Shown here: in pieces, positions 55,374 through 64,000 of the stretch
Layout: each line of letters begins with the position of its first letter
Numbering within the stretch: the first letter of the stretch is position 1
Origin: Porphyrobacter sp. GA68
Lineage (GTDB): Bacteria > Pseudomonadota > Alphaproteobacteria > Sphingomonadales > Sphingomonadaceae
Direction of reading: 5' to 3'
Length of the DNA: 64,000 nucleotides
Assembly: GCF_022605525.1 (NCBI RefSeq)
Contig: NZ_JAKQYJ010000002.1
Span: 744,001-808,000 of the forward strand
Position numbers and translations under genes: made by a program
The notes under the pieces: generated by a model
What the model was told of the DNA's origin: nothing
What the model saw: only the letters and a program-made list of their open reading frames with translations
Databases searched by the model: none

Positions 55374-56225
55374 ATGGCCGACACGTACACTCCGCCCCGG
55401 GTATGGACCCATGACGCGGAAAACGGCGGCAAGTTTGCCGCCGTCAATCGCCCGACCGCAGGCGCGCGCGAAGAGCGGGACTTGCCGGTAGGAACACATC
55501 CTCTGCAACTATACTCTCTCGCCACGCCGAACGGGGTCAAGGCGACCATCATGCTGGAAGAATTGCTGGAAGCCGGCCACGAGGACGCGCAATACGATGC
55601 ATGGCTGATCAATATCAGCAAAGGCGATCAGTTCACGTCGGGGTTTGTGGCCGTGAACCCCAATTCCAAGATACCGGCGCTACTCGACAGGCGCGGTGCC
55701 GAACCCGTGCGCGTCTTCGAAAGCGGTGCCATCCTGCTGTATCTTGCCGAGCAATTCGGAGCGTTCTTGCCGTCAGACGAGGCCAAGCGCGCCGAAATGC
55801 TGGGCTGGCTGTTCTGGCAGGTTGGCAGTGCGCCGTTCATTGGCGGCGGTTTCGGCCACTTCTATGCCTATGCGCCGGAAAAGTATGAGTACCCCATCAA
55901 CCGCTACGCCATGGAGACGAAGCGGTTGTTCGACGTCGCGGATCAGCGACTTGCGCAAACGCGCTATCTGGCCGGCGACGAATACACCATTGCCGACATG
56001 GCGGCCTTTCCCTGGATCGCGCCGTTTGTGGAAGGCACCATCTACAATGATGCGCGCACCTTCCTGTCCATCGACGAGTACGAGCATGTGGGGCGCTGGG
56101 TGGGTGAGCTGGCACAGCGGCCGGCGGTGCAACGCGGGCGCATCGTCAACAAGAACTGGGGTGACGAGGACCAACAGCTGCCTGAGCGGCATTCGGCTGA
56201 CGATTTTGCCGGCAAGCGGCTCTAG
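55374..56225 (+). CDS. yghU: Nu-class glutathione transferase / disulphide-bond oxidoreductase YghU
   Basis: A 283-residue cytosolic protein of the Nu-class glutathione S-transferase family, which has disulphide reductase activity with bound glutathione. GAREERDLPVGTHPLQLYSLATPNGVKATIMLEELLEAG gives the thioredoxin-like N-domain with the TPNG motif; NPNSKIPAL, VFESGAILLYLAEQFG and the C-domain FLSIDEYEHVGRWVGELAQRPAVQRG follow. The N-terminal extension before the GST fold is characteristic. AGAGGAG precedes the ATG. Confidence 0.92.
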   Translation: MADTYTPPRVWTHDAENGGKFAAVNRPTAGAREERDLPVGTHPLQLYSLATPNGVKATIMLEELLEAGHEDAQYDAWLINISKGDQFTSGFVAVNPNSKIPALLDRRGAEPVRVFESGAILLYLAEQFGAFLPSDEAKRAEMLGWLFWQVGSAPFIGGGFGHFYAYAPEKYEYPINRYAMETKRLFDVADQRLAQTRYLAGDEYTIADMAAFPWIAPFVEGTIYNDARTFLSIDEYEHVGRWVGELAQRPAVQRGRIVNKNWGDEDQQLPERHSADDFAGKRL

Positions 56226-56270
56226 CGCCCCTTCACAAGGAGGAAGGAGGCGTTATAGAGGCCCGCCAGT

Positions 56271-56345
56271 TGGGGTGTAGCCAAGCGGTAAGGCAGCGGT
56301 TTTTGGTACCGCCATGCGGAGGTTCGAATCCTCCCACCCCAGCCA
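56271..56345 (+). tRNA. tRNA-Gln (anticodon TTG)
   Basis: A 75-nt cloverleaf with encoded CCA. Acceptor TGGGGTG (56271-56277) pairs with CACCCCA (56335-56341), then discriminator G and CCA. The anticodon arm GCGGT-TTTTGGT-ACCGC gives TTG; the T arm is GGTTCGAATCC. It reads CAA and CAG. Confidence 0.97.
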
Positions 56346-56351
56346 CTTTCA

Positions 56352-57875
56352 TCAGGCCGCTGAAGCAGCCTGAGGCGGCGCCTCGCGGGCGAGCGGGTCG
56401 TACCCCGCGAAGTTCATTGCCGACTGCGTCAAGATCCGTTTCACCTGTGCTGCGTCTGCGCCTCGCAGTCCGGGCGGCAACGGCTGCTGCTTGTCCGCGG
56501 CGGGAAAGGCGCCATACCCGGCAAACAGGCAATGCCAGCTAAGGCTGCTGTAGGCCGACTGTGGCCCGTAGATCTGGCGCAGCGCTTCGTTCATGTCCTG
56601 ATGCGTGAACCAGGCGGTCATGACCGCCTTCAGCCTATCCGACAGGTTCTGATTGGCGGCATTATCGGTCCAGTATGGCAGGCCGCTTCGTCCGTTGAGC
56701 CGATAATGCGCGACGATGTAATCGCGGATCCCGTCATAGCGCGCGGCGATGCTGCGATTAAAGGCGCCGCGGTGCCGGGGTGTAAAGCCACCCCCCTCGA
56801 GCGCGCGGATGAACTCGGTCGCGGTGGCGATCACGATGTGGAGCGCGGTTGCCTCCAGAGGTTCGATGAAGCCTTGCGCCAAGCCCGCGGCGAGGCAATT
56901 GCCTCGCCAGCTGTTCTCCACCCGACCGACCTTCATGCGCAGAAAGCGCACATCGCCCTCCGTGGTATCAAGCGCGGCGCGCAATTCGCTTTCCGCCTCT
57001 TCGTCCGAAATGTAACGCGAGGCGTAGACGTAGCCATTGCCGACGCGGCTGGTCAGCGGGATGGCCCAGCGCCACCCGGCCCGCATTGCGATGCTTTCTG
57101 TCTGCGGCCGCAATGGCCCGCGGTGCGGCGTCGGCAAGACGACGGCGCGATCGTTGAACAAATTATCGCCGAACGGGATGAACCTTTCGCCCAGGGTTTC
57201 CTGGACCACCAATGAGCGGAACCCGGAACAGTCAACAAAGAAGTCGCCTGCGATCCGTTCTCCGTCCGCGGTGACGAGCGCTTGGACGTCGCCGCCTTCG
57301 CTGACCTCCACCCGAGCCACGGATACGGGACGGTGAACAACACCTCGCCGCACCGCCCAATCGCGCAGGTACGCGCCCAGCTTGAAGGCGTTGAAGTGGT
57401 AGCCGTAGCTTGGTGCAAAGGGAAAGCCTGGCGATGCCTGGGGTGCCTTGGCATCGTTCGCGAGGCGAGTTGCAAGAAACCAGTCATCGGGGTGAGCGGG
57501 AACTTCGAAACCGCGCCGCGCTAGGGTGCAGTTCTGGACGAACGCCGGTTCGGTATGCAGATCCACCGGCGAGGGGAACGGATGAAAATAGCTGTCGAAC
57601 CCTGCCCGCTCGCTCCACCCTGTGAAGCGGATCCCCAGTTTAAAGGTCGCCTCGCACGGCTCCATCCACTCGGCCTCGCTGATGCCCAGCTGGTCGAAGA
57701 ACGCCTTGAGTTGCGGGGTCGAACCCTCCCCCACGCCGATGATGCCGATCTCCGGGCTTTCCACGACAGTCACGCTGCCGCCGCGACCGCCCCAGGCCTG
57801 ATGGAGAAGGCAGGCGGTGATCCAACCCGCGCTGCCTCCGCCCAGCACGACGCAGCGGGGCGGTCGCCCGTTCAC
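56352..57875 (-). CDS. Tryptophan-halogenase-family flavoprotein of the glucan operon
   Basis: A 507-residue member of the FADH2-dependent halogenase family. It has the FAD-binding VVLGGGSAGWITA, GVGEGSTPQLKAFF, the catalytic-position Lys79 (CEATFKLGIRF), the halogenase motif WRWAIPL (268-274), and GFIEPLEATALH with Glu341 at the place of the essential Glu. By position these match the active-site residues of characterised tryptophan halogenases such as PrnA, so catalysis is plausible. The substrate is unknown; no flavin reductase lies nearby. Its ATG overlaps the GH97 stop (ATGA). Confidence 0.9.
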   Translation of the reverse strand: MNGRPPRCVVLGGGSAGWITACLLHQAWGGRGGSVTVVESPEIGIIGVGEGSTPQLKAFFDQLGISEAEWMEPCEATFKLGIRFTGWSERAGFDSYFHPFPSPVDLHTEPAFVQNCTLARRGFEVPAHPDDWFLATRLANDAKAPQASPGFPFAPSYGYHFNAFKLGAYLRDWAVRRGVVHRPVSVARVEVSEGGDVQALVTADGERIAGDFFVDCSGFRSLVVQETLGERFIPFGDNLFNDRAVVLPTPHRGPLRPQTESIAMRAGWRWAIPLTSRVGNGYVYASRYISDEEAESELRAALDTTEGDVRFLRMKVGRVENSWRGNCLAAGLAQGFIEPLEATALHIVIATATEFIRALEGGGFTPRHRGAFNRSIAARYDGIRDYIVAHYRLNGRSGLPYWTDNAANQNLSDRLKAVMTAWFTHQDMNEALRQIYGPQSAYSSLSWHCLFAGYGAFPAADKQQPLPPGLRGADAAQVKRILTQSAMNFAGYDPLAREAPPQAASAA

Positions 57876-59914
57876 CGCCGCGCCGGTGCCAGCCGTATGG
57901 CAAGACCGCCGCCCGGCGCCAGACGGACGGAGTAACTGTCGCCTTGCCGGATCGTCAGGTCGTCATAAGCGATGTCGTGCCGGCTTTCGTTCTCGTAGGT
58001 GTTGTCGGCGGTATCCTTGTACACCGTCGCGCGGTAAGCGCGGCCAGGTTCCAGAAAGTCGAAGGTCAACGTCAGGTCGCGGGCGGTGCCATCGTTCACG
58101 CCGCCGACGTACCAATCCTGGCTGGCCCGATCCTGCCGCGCAAAGATGGCGTAATCCCCGACCTCGCCCGCGATGAGCCTGCTCTGCGCCCAGTCAGCGG
58201 GAACCCGCTTGATGAATTCGAGTTCGCGCGGGTGCGCGGCCAGGTTCTCGATGAAGTCCGCTGCCATCTGAATGGGCGAGTATATCGCGAGGTAAAGGCC
58301 GAGCTGCTTTGCCAGGGTGGAGGAGAACGGCATCCCGCGGTCGCCGACCAGGCTCAAGACGCCAGGCGTATAATCCATCGGTCCAGCCAGCATCCGCGTG
58401 TAAACCAGGGTCGGATCATGATCCGGCCCGTTACCGAACCGCGCCCAGGCGTTGTATTCCTGCCCCCGCGCGCCTTCGCGTGCGACCCAGTTGGGGTAGG
58501 TGCGACGAAGGCCGGTGTCCTTGACCGGCTCGTGCGGATTGATGGCGATCCGGTGACGCGCGGCTGTTTCGACCACCTTCAGGTGATGCTGCACCTGGCG
58601 TTGCCCGTCGTGCCACTCAAATACTTCCGCGCCGCAGGGTTCGGCAACGTCCGCGTTGCATGAAATGATGCCGCCCGCATCCGCGACATAGCCGGTCTTG
58701 ACCAGCCGGATGCCCAGCCGGTCGTACAACGCCATCGCGTCTTCCAGCTGCTTTTCATACACGTTGATGTTGCCGCCGGTTTCGTGGTGGCCGACGATCT
58801 GGACGCCCTTGGACCTTGCATACCGGGCAACCTCTTCCAGATCGAAATCGGGATAGGGTCTGGTGAAACTGTAATCGCGACCATTGCCGAACCAGTTGCC
58901 GTCCCAGCCATAGTTCCAGCCTTCGATCAGGACGCCGGCGAACCCGTGCCGCGCGGCGAAGTCGACGTACTGCTTGGCCCGCGCGGTGGTCGCGCCGTGA
59001 CGATCGCCCTGCGCCCAGGTCCAGTCCCCACGGATCATCCCCCACCAGATGCCGATGTATTTCTGCGGCTTGAAGTAGCCGGATACATCGCCCAGCCGGT
59101 TGGGTTCGTTGAGATTGAGTTCAAGGTCGCTTTCGACCAGCCCGGCGGCGCTGTCGGCTATGCGGATAGTGCGCCATGGGGTGTTGAAAGCACCGGTGCG
59201 CGATACCTTGGGACCGCGGCTGGAGGGGGACAGATGCGTGCGGAACCGCTGTCCATCCATGCGCTTGAACCAGAAGGCCGAGTAATCGACCAGCGCAGCC
59301 TCGTGGAAGGACAGGTGGGTGCCATCCTCCAGCCGCATGGTGATCGGGGTATGTGCGGTGCTGACCGCATCGATCGGGGTACGGTGATACAGGTATTCGT
59401 AGCGGTTCCAGTCGCCACCCTGGATCCACCAGGCGGTACCTTCGGGCGCGACGTTGAATTCGGTCAGCTCCTCCCCGATGTTCGTCACCGGCCGTTCCGC
59501 ATCGTTGCCGAACTCGTAGCGGAACCCCACCCCATAGTTGAACACGCGGAAAGTAACGGTCAGCGTGCGGGGCGTCTGGGTCTTTTCACGGAAGATGACG
59601 GTGATCTGATTGTGGCGATCATCGACGAACCGCCGCTCGCCCCATGATGTTTCCCAGCGATCATTGCCTTGGGCTCGGGTGGCGCTGGCCAGCGCGAAGT
59701 TGCGTCGCAGCGGATCGGCATCCGTCAACAGGAAACCCAGCTGCGAACGCGCGATAAGCGGCTTGGCGTCACGCGCCACTTCGTAGAAGGGGACGCCGTC
59801 ATTGTCGGTGTTGAGCGTCACCACGATCCGCCCGTCCGGGGATGCGATCTGCTCCTGGGCGGCCAGCGGCAGCGCGCTGCCCGCGAGCAAAGCCGCGGCG
59901 ATCAGGCGGATCAC
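57872..59914 (-). CDS. Glycoside hydrolase family 97 (SusB-like alpha-glucosidase)
   Basis: A periplasmic alpha-glucosidase of 680 residues. The start is a GTG at 59914 overlapping the upstream stop (GTGA), which gives a signal peptide IRLIAAALLAGSALPLAAQ; the ORF extends to 60244 without support. Key segments are VLIEGWNYGWDGN, INPHEPVKDTGL and EGARGQEYNAW, whose glutamates match those of the inverting SusB type, plus a C-terminal beta domain. It cleaves oligosaccharides produced by the secreted amylase. First of several overlap-coupled genes. Confidence 0.92.
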   Translation of the reverse strand: MIRLIAAALLAGSALPLAAQEQIASPDGRIVVTLNTDNDGVPFYEVARDAKPLIARSQLGFLLTDADPLRRNFALASATRAQGNDRWETSWGERRFVDDRHNQITVIFREKTQTPRTLTVTFRVFNYGVGFRYEFGNDAERPVTNIGEELTEFNVAPEGTAWWIQGGDWNRYEYLYHRTPIDAVSTAHTPITMRLEDGTHLSFHEAALVDYSAFWFKRMDGQRFRTHLSPSSRGPKVSRTGAFNTPWRTIRIADSAAGLVESDLELNLNEPNRLGDVSGYFKPQKYIGIWWGMIRGDWTWAQGDRHGATTARAKQYVDFAARHGFAGVLIEGWNYGWDGNWFGNGRDYSFTRPYPDFDLEEVARYARSKGVQIVGHHETGGNINVYEKQLEDAMALYDRLGIRLVKTGYVADAGGIISCNADVAEPCGAEVFEWHDGQRQVQHHLKVVETAARHRIAINPHEPVKDTGLRRTYPNWVAREGARGQEYNAWARFGNGPDHDPTLVYTRMLAGPMDYTPGVLSLVGDRGMPFSSTLAKQLGLYLAIYSPIQMAADFIENLAAHPRELEFIKRVPADWAQSRLIAGEVGDYAIFARQDRASQDWYVGGVNDGTARDLTLTFDFLEPGRAYRATVYKDTADNTYENESRHDIAYDDLTIRQGDSYSVRLAPGGGLAIRLAPARR

Positions 59915-61536
59915 GCTGCCACCATCAGCGCGCCGAAAGGCGGCAAAACTTCCCGCCCGCCTCCGTTCACGCTGGCAAGCACGGTGCCGTTCACCTGATG
60001 CGGTGGAGGCAGGGTTAATGGCGCGGCGGAGGTGTTGAACATGCACGTGATGGTTTTCCCTTCCCAGATGCGGTCGATGCGCAGCAATGCGCCTTCGGCG
60101 TGACACTTTGCCGCTCCATACAGCAAAACCGGCTGCATGCGGCGTTGGGCAAGCATCGCCCGGGTGAACGCCAGCAGCGACGCAGGATCGGCCTCTTGCG
60201 CATCGACAGCCCGCGCCTTGTTCTCGTCTCCGACCGGAAGCCATGGGTCAACGGCGCCAAAGCCTGCATCGGCAGTGTCACGACACCACGGCATCGGAGT
60301 GCGGGCGCCGTCGCGCGACAGCGTCAGCGGCCAGTTGGCGATGGCTTCCGGGTCGCGCAGCTGTTCAAACGGGATGTCCACCTGCGTCAGCCCGAGTTCT
60401 TCGCCCTGGTACAGGATGATGTTGCCGCGCAAAGCCGTCAGCAGCGCAATCTTGAGCCGGGCGAGTTCCTCTCTGTGTTCCGCGCCGCACCAGCGCGAAA
60501 GCGCGCGGGGGGCGTCGTGATTTTCAAAGGCCCAGCTAGGCCAGCCCTCGCCGGGTTCACCCGGCCATTTGCCCGCTGCCGCGCAGACGAGGTCCGGGGT
60601 CAGTTCGCCCGCGTACAGGAAGTCGAAACCATAGGCGGAGTTCAGCCGCCGGTCGCCGCTGGTAAACGCCTTCATCTCTCCAATGGACTCGCGCCCGCCT
60701 ACCTCGGCAACCGTGAACACTGCGCCGTATTCGTCGGTGACGCTGCGGATACGTTCAAGAAAAAGCGGAATGTCGGGATGCGACTGGTTGTGGATCCGGC
60801 GCTGGAAATCATAGGGTCGCGATCGTTTGCCGGGCGTCGTCGCCGGCGGATTGTCGCGCAGTTGCGGATCGTGCATGAAGAAGTTCAGCGCATCGAGGCG
60901 AAACCCGTCAACGCCCCGGTCAAGCCAGAACCGTGTCACGTCCAGCAAGGCATCCTGCACCGCAGGGTTGTGGCCGTTTAATTGCGGTTGCGAACTGAGG
61001 AAATTGTGCAGGTAGTATTGCTGACGCCGCGCATCCCAGCGCCATGCCGGCCCGCCAAAAACTGATTGCCAGTTCGATGGCGGAGAGCCGTCCGGCTTGG
61101 GATCGGCCCACACGTACCAGTCGGCCTTTGGATTGTCGCGGCTCGCTCGGCTCTCGCGAAACCACGGGTGCTGGTCCGAGGTGTGGGAATAGATCTGGTC
61201 GATGAGCACCCGCAGGCCCAGTTCATGCGCGCGGGCCACCAGCTTGTCGAAGTCATCCAGCGTCCCGAATATCGGGTCAACATCGCAGTAATCGCTGACA
61301 TCGTAGCCAAAATCGAGTTGAGGCGAGGTGAAAAACGGGCTGATCCAGATCGCATCCATGCCCAACCGCGCCACGTGATTGAGCCGCGCCGTGATGCCGG
61401 GCAGATCGCCGATGCCGTCACCATTGAAGTCCATGAAGCTGCGCGGATAGATCTGGTAGATCGCGGCGCCCTTCCACCAGGGTTCACCGACGCCATGGGC
61501 TTGTGCCGTCACATCAGGGCCCTTGTCGATGTTCAT
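59911..61536 (-). CDS. GH13 alpha-glucosidase (oligo-1,6-glucosidase type)
   Basis: A cytosolic GH13 enzyme of 541 residues (no signal peptide) from the ATG at 61536. The four conserved regions are present: VLIDQIYSHTSDQH, VDGFRLDALNFFMHD (nucleophile Asp), FTVAEVGG (acid/base Glu), and FENHDAPRALSRW (stabilising Asp). The PWWKGAAIYQIYPRSFMDFNGDGIGDLPG start is typical of alpha-glucosidases that act on maltose or isomaltose. It finishes what the secreted amylase starts. ATG overlaps the amylase stop (ATGA). Confidence 0.94.
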   Translation of the reverse strand: MNIDKGPDVTAQAHGVGEPWWKGAAIYQIYPRSFMDFNGDGIGDLPGITARLNHVARLGMDAIWISPFFTSPQLDFGYDVSDYCDVDPIFGTLDDFDKLVARAHELGLRVLIDQIYSHTSDQHPWFRESRASRDNPKADWYVWADPKPDGSPPSNWQSVFGGPAWRWDARRQQYYLHNFLSSQPQLNGHNPAVQDALLDVTRFWLDRGVDGFRLDALNFFMHDPQLRDNPPATTPGKRSRPYDFQRRIHNQSHPDIPLFLERIRSVTDEYGAVFTVAEVGGRESIGEMKAFTSGDRRLNSAYGFDFLYAGELTPDLVCAAAGKWPGEPGEGWPSWAFENHDAPRALSRWCGAEHREELARLKIALLTALRGNIILYQGEELGLTQVDIPFEQLRDPEAIANWPLTLSRDGARTPMPWCRDTADAGFGAVDPWLPVGDENKARAVDAQEADPASLLAFTRAMLAQRRMQPVLLYGAAKCHAEGALLRIDRIWEGKTITCMFNTSAAPLTLPPPHQVNGTVLASVNGGGREVLPPFGALMVAA

Positions 61537-63377
61537 CGTTCCAGCCTGCACACAGCGTAACCAAACGGCGGGATGACCAAACGGACCGAGCCGGGCGCGC
61601 TGACCATATTGGGGCACTCGCCTGCCAGGCTCGATAGTCGCCGGGCCGCGGTGTTGACAGCGACATTGCGGGCGATCGCCTGGTCCGAGGTGTTGAAGGC
61701 GACCAGGACCCGCTCCCCGCTGTCGGCGTCAAACCGCTCCACCGCCAGCAGTCCCGGTCCCTCGTGATCAAACCCGGCAACCTGCGTCAGCCCCCGCCGC
61801 AGCGCGGGACTGCTCCGTCGCACCGCCGATAGGCCGGCAATCTGCCGGTACAGCGGATGGGCGACGTCGAAGTTTTCCTGCGCCGTAGTTGCCTCGGTGC
61901 CGATAAGGTCGTTGTCGTTGTACTCCGCAACCTGGCTGGGGAACATGTTCTCGCGCGCCAGCTGGTCGTTGCCGTCCGAAACAAAGCCTTGCTCGTCACC
62001 GTAATAGATGGTCGGCACCCCGCGCAGCGTCAGCATCATGGCATGGCCCAGCATGGTGCGCGCCAGCAGTTCGTCCTGAGACATGGCAGGGTTGCCCGCC
62101 TTCACGAACATGGAAAAGCGGCCATAATCGTGATTGCCGAGGAACGTTGGCAGTTGCACCGCCGCTTCCCGGCCACCCGGATAGATGACGTCCTGCGCCA
62201 TCAGTTCCGCCATCACCTGCGGACTGGCCTGGCCCGACACGACCAGCTGCGCTGCCTTGGCGAACGCCATGTCCAGCGCGGAGGGAAGGCCGCTTTCGCG
62301 CATGACCTGCGCCGCCAGGGTCGCGTGCGGCACATCGAAGGCGATTTCGCCAAAGATGTGGAAGTTGGGAATGCCGCGCGCCCGCGCTCGCTCCATCATG
62401 GCGGGGACGAACTCCTGCCAGAACTCGGGATTGACGTGCTTGGCGGTGTCGATGCGAAAGCCGTCGACCCCGAAACGGTCGATCCAGTCGCCGTAGATGT
62501 CGATCATACCCGCCACGACCCGCGGGTTTTCGGTAAAGATGTCGTCCAGGCCCACGAAGTCGCCATCGACCGAACTTTCGCCGACCCAGAACGTATCGCC
62601 GCGGTTGTGGTAGTAGATCGGATCGTTGAGCCAGGCAGGCACTTTCACGTCCCGCTCCGCCTCGGGAACATAGGGCGTGTAGGCATAGGTCGAATCGGTC
62701 AGCCGCGCGAAGTTTTCCCCGGTTCGCACGTCGTCGCCGGCAAAGCCTTCATTGATGCGAGGACCATCGGGGCCGCCGCGCGTGGAGTAGGGGTAATCGG
62801 CCTTGCTGCGGTAAGCGTAGTTCGTCGCGTCGCCTTCGCGGTAGCGGATCACGTCGGCGGTGTGGTTGGTGATGATGTCCATGTACACCTTCATCCCGCG
62901 CGCGTGTGCGGCGTCAACGAATGCCCTGAACTCCTCGTTGGTGCCGAAATGCGGATCGACCTGAGTGAAGTCGGTGATCCAGTAACCGTGATAACCCGCC
63001 GTCTCCTGCCCCGGCGGTCCTTGAACCGGCTTGTTCTTGAATACGGGGGCAAACCAGATGGCGGTCGCGCCCAACCCCTGGATGTAGTCCAGCCGCTCGG
63101 TCAGACCTTTCAGATCGCCGCCGTGGTAGAAGCCGCGGTGAGTGGGGTCGAACCCTGTCACCAGCCGATCGCCGGTCAGGCCGCCCCGATCGTTCGTCGG
63201 ATCGCCGTTGGCGAACCGGTCGGGCAGGACGAAATAGATGATCTCGTCCTGAGGCAGGCGGTTGCGGAATGTCTGGCTGTCTGCTTGCACCGTCGGGCCG
63301 CGCGTTACCGGCGGGGTCTGCGCACAGGCGGTCGTTGAGAGGAGGGCCGCAACAGCGGCAAGGGTCATGTGTTTCAT
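61533..63377 (-). CDS. Secreted GH13 alpha-amylase, probable lipoprotein
   Basis: A 614-residue amylase with an N-terminal signal MKHMTLAAVAALLSTTAC; the Cys after STTA suggests a lipoprotein, although the lipobox is weak. GH13 signatures: YMDIITNHTADVIRY, VDGFRIDTAKHV (nucleophile), HIFGEIAFDVP (acid/base), and FLGNHDYGRFSM. Cell-surface or periplasmic degradation of starch-like alpha-glucans to oligosaccharides is expected. Its ATG overlaps the stop of the partial halogenase gene (ATGA). Confidence 0.93.
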   Translation of the reverse strand: MKHMTLAAVAALLSTTACAQTPPVTRGPTVQADSQTFRNRLPQDEIIYFVLPDRFANGDPTNDRGGLTGDRLVTGFDPTHRGFYHGGDLKGLTERLDYIQGLGATAIWFAPVFKNKPVQGPPGQETAGYHGYWITDFTQVDPHFGTNEEFRAFVDAAHARGMKVYMDIITNHTADVIRYREGDATNYAYRSKADYPYSTRGGPDGPRINEGFAGDDVRTGENFARLTDSTYAYTPYVPEAERDVKVPAWLNDPIYYHNRGDTFWVGESSVDGDFVGLDDIFTENPRVVAGMIDIYGDWIDRFGVDGFRIDTAKHVNPEFWQEFVPAMMERARARGIPNFHIFGEIAFDVPHATLAAQVMRESGLPSALDMAFAKAAQLVVSGQASPQVMAELMAQDVIYPGGREAAVQLPTFLGNHDYGRFSMFVKAGNPAMSQDELLARTMLGHAMMLTLRGVPTIYYGDEQGFVSDGNDQLARENMFPSQVAEYNDNDLIGTEATTAQENFDVAHPLYRQIAGLSAVRRSSPALRRGLTQVAGFDHEGPGLLAVERFDADSGERVLVAFNTSDQAIARNVAVNTAARRLSSLAGECPNMVSAPGSVRLVIPPFGYAVCRLER

Positions 63378-64000
63378 GCGGTCTTCCTCAATTCCGGGGG
63401 CGCTACCGCTGCGCGCAGCGCGGCGAGGTGGAGGGGCATGGCGGCTGCGGCGCGTTGGTTGCGCTGGGTTATCGCGGTCAGCATCGCGGAAAGCTGATCG
63501 CCTGCCAACTCCCGCGTGGCCGGATTGACCGCGCCGGGGATCACGCCCTGCCCTATCAGAACCTGCGACCAGCCTTCTACGGTGAACAGTTCCTCATGCT
63601 CGCGGTGGAGAAAGCCGGTGGCGCGCCATGTGTCGAGCTTGCTGGCCAGAGTGTCCGGGAGTTCCATCCGGCGGCACGCATCCCAGAACGGCTCCCCTTC
63701 CCGCCCGTTGGCCCAGTAATGGAGGATGAGGAAATCGCGAATACGGCTCCATTCGAAAGCCGCCTGCCGGTTGAACTCTGCGGCCAGCGCCGGTTCCGCA
63801 AGCTGGCCGGGCAGCATCTGGAGAAAGCGCGCGATGGAGGATTGGACCAGATGGATGCTGGTGGACTCCAGCGGCTCCATGAAGCCTGCCGCCAGCCCGA
63901 GCGCGACGCAATTGCCGACCCAATGCCGCGCGCGCGTGCCGGTGGTGAAGCGAAGCAGGCGTGGCTCCGCATCGCGGCGAGCGTCGAGATTTGCGAGGAG
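63374..64000 (-). CDS. Second tryptophan-halogenase-family protein, C-terminal part (cut by window edge)
   Basis: The frame is open to the right edge and gives the last 208 residues of a halogenase-like flavoprotein. The visible portion has HWVGNCVALGLAAGFMEPLESTSIHLVQ, the conserved segment holding the essential Glu, and a tail resembling the other halogenase at 56352-57875 (WSRIRDFLILHYWANGREGEPFW). The FAD-binding half lies outside. The ATG at 63880 is only an internal Met, so the gene should be read to the edge. Coupled to the amylase (ATGA). Confidence 0.88.
   Translation of the reverse strand, partial: LLANLDARRDAEPRLLRFTTGTRARHWVGNCVALGLAAGFMEPLESTSIHLVQSSIARFLQMLPGQLAEPALAAEFNRQAAFEWSRIRDFLILHYWANGREGEPFWDACRRMELPDTLASKLDTWRATGFLHREHEELFTVEGWSQVLIGQGVIPGAVNPATRELAGDQLSAMLTAITQRNQRAAAAMPLHLAALRAAVAPPELRKTA

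Noticed and set aside
61857-63338. 493-codon open frame on the plus strand
   Set aside because: Antisense to the alpha-amylase; shadow.

Overview
The window reads as chromosomal DNA of a high-GC alphaproteobacterium, most likely Sphingomonadales (Sphingomonadaceae or Erythrobacteraceae). The evidence is the gene content and order (recG/sdhE/mfd, xerD/accA/aroK/aroB, a DivL-type tyrosine kinase homologue, AmgK-MurU cell-wall recycling, AddAB instead of RecBCD), Flp pilins, TonB-locus-style tryptophan-halogenase proteins among glucan hydrolases, and short palindromic intergenic elements of a kind common in this group. It is a dense chromosomal segment; no phage, insertion sequence or CRISPR array was seen. 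The only trace of past integration is an 18-bp copy of a tRNA-Arg 3' end.

Layout. 1-6.6 kb: recG (partial), sdhE, mfd, an EAL protein, nadK, tRNA-Asn. 6.9-12.6 kb: secA, a small secreted protein, argJ with an inositol-phosphatase-family gene, trxA. 12.6-23.6 kb: one tightly overlapping minus-strand operon divL-tsaE-amgK-murU-addB-addA, linking cell-cycle signalling, tRNA modification, peptidoglycan recycling and double-strand-break repair. 23.6-29.2 kb: ahcY (TTG start), a peroxiredoxin, a phospholipase-D protein with folE, a zincin, tRNA-Arg with an attachment-site-like duplication, a NUDIX hydrolase. 29.3-37.1 kb: two orphan Flp pilins, an M48 lipoprotein protease, accA, xerD, two uncharacterised envelope-type genes, aroK-aroB.

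37.1-46.6 kb: a propionyl-CoA to succinyl-CoA operon (pccB, a small unknown gene, mce, methylmalonyl-CoA mutase, bioB, a small membrane protein, pccA, a thioesterase-like protein) with palindromic repeats between its genes. bioB inside it supplies the cofactor of the carboxylase. 46.6-48.7 kb: tlyA, a lipoprotein, and ilvE preceded by an unusual leader: an 18-codon ORF with a perfect 14-nt complement to the 16S rRNA tail, followed by two hairpins.

48.6-56.3 kb: a small type III polyketide synthase cluster (synthase, methyltransferase, FAD oxidoreductase); nadE overlapping a pncC/cinA-type amidase that has no ordinary start codon; topoisomerase IB; a YghU-type glutathione transferase; tRNA-Gln. 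56.3-64 kb: a minus-strand alpha-glucan operon (halogenase-like partial, secreted alpha-amylase, GH13 alpha-glucosidase, GH97, halogenase-like) in which every junction is a 4-bp start/stop overlap. Non-ATG starts are frequent at translationally coupled junctions throughout.
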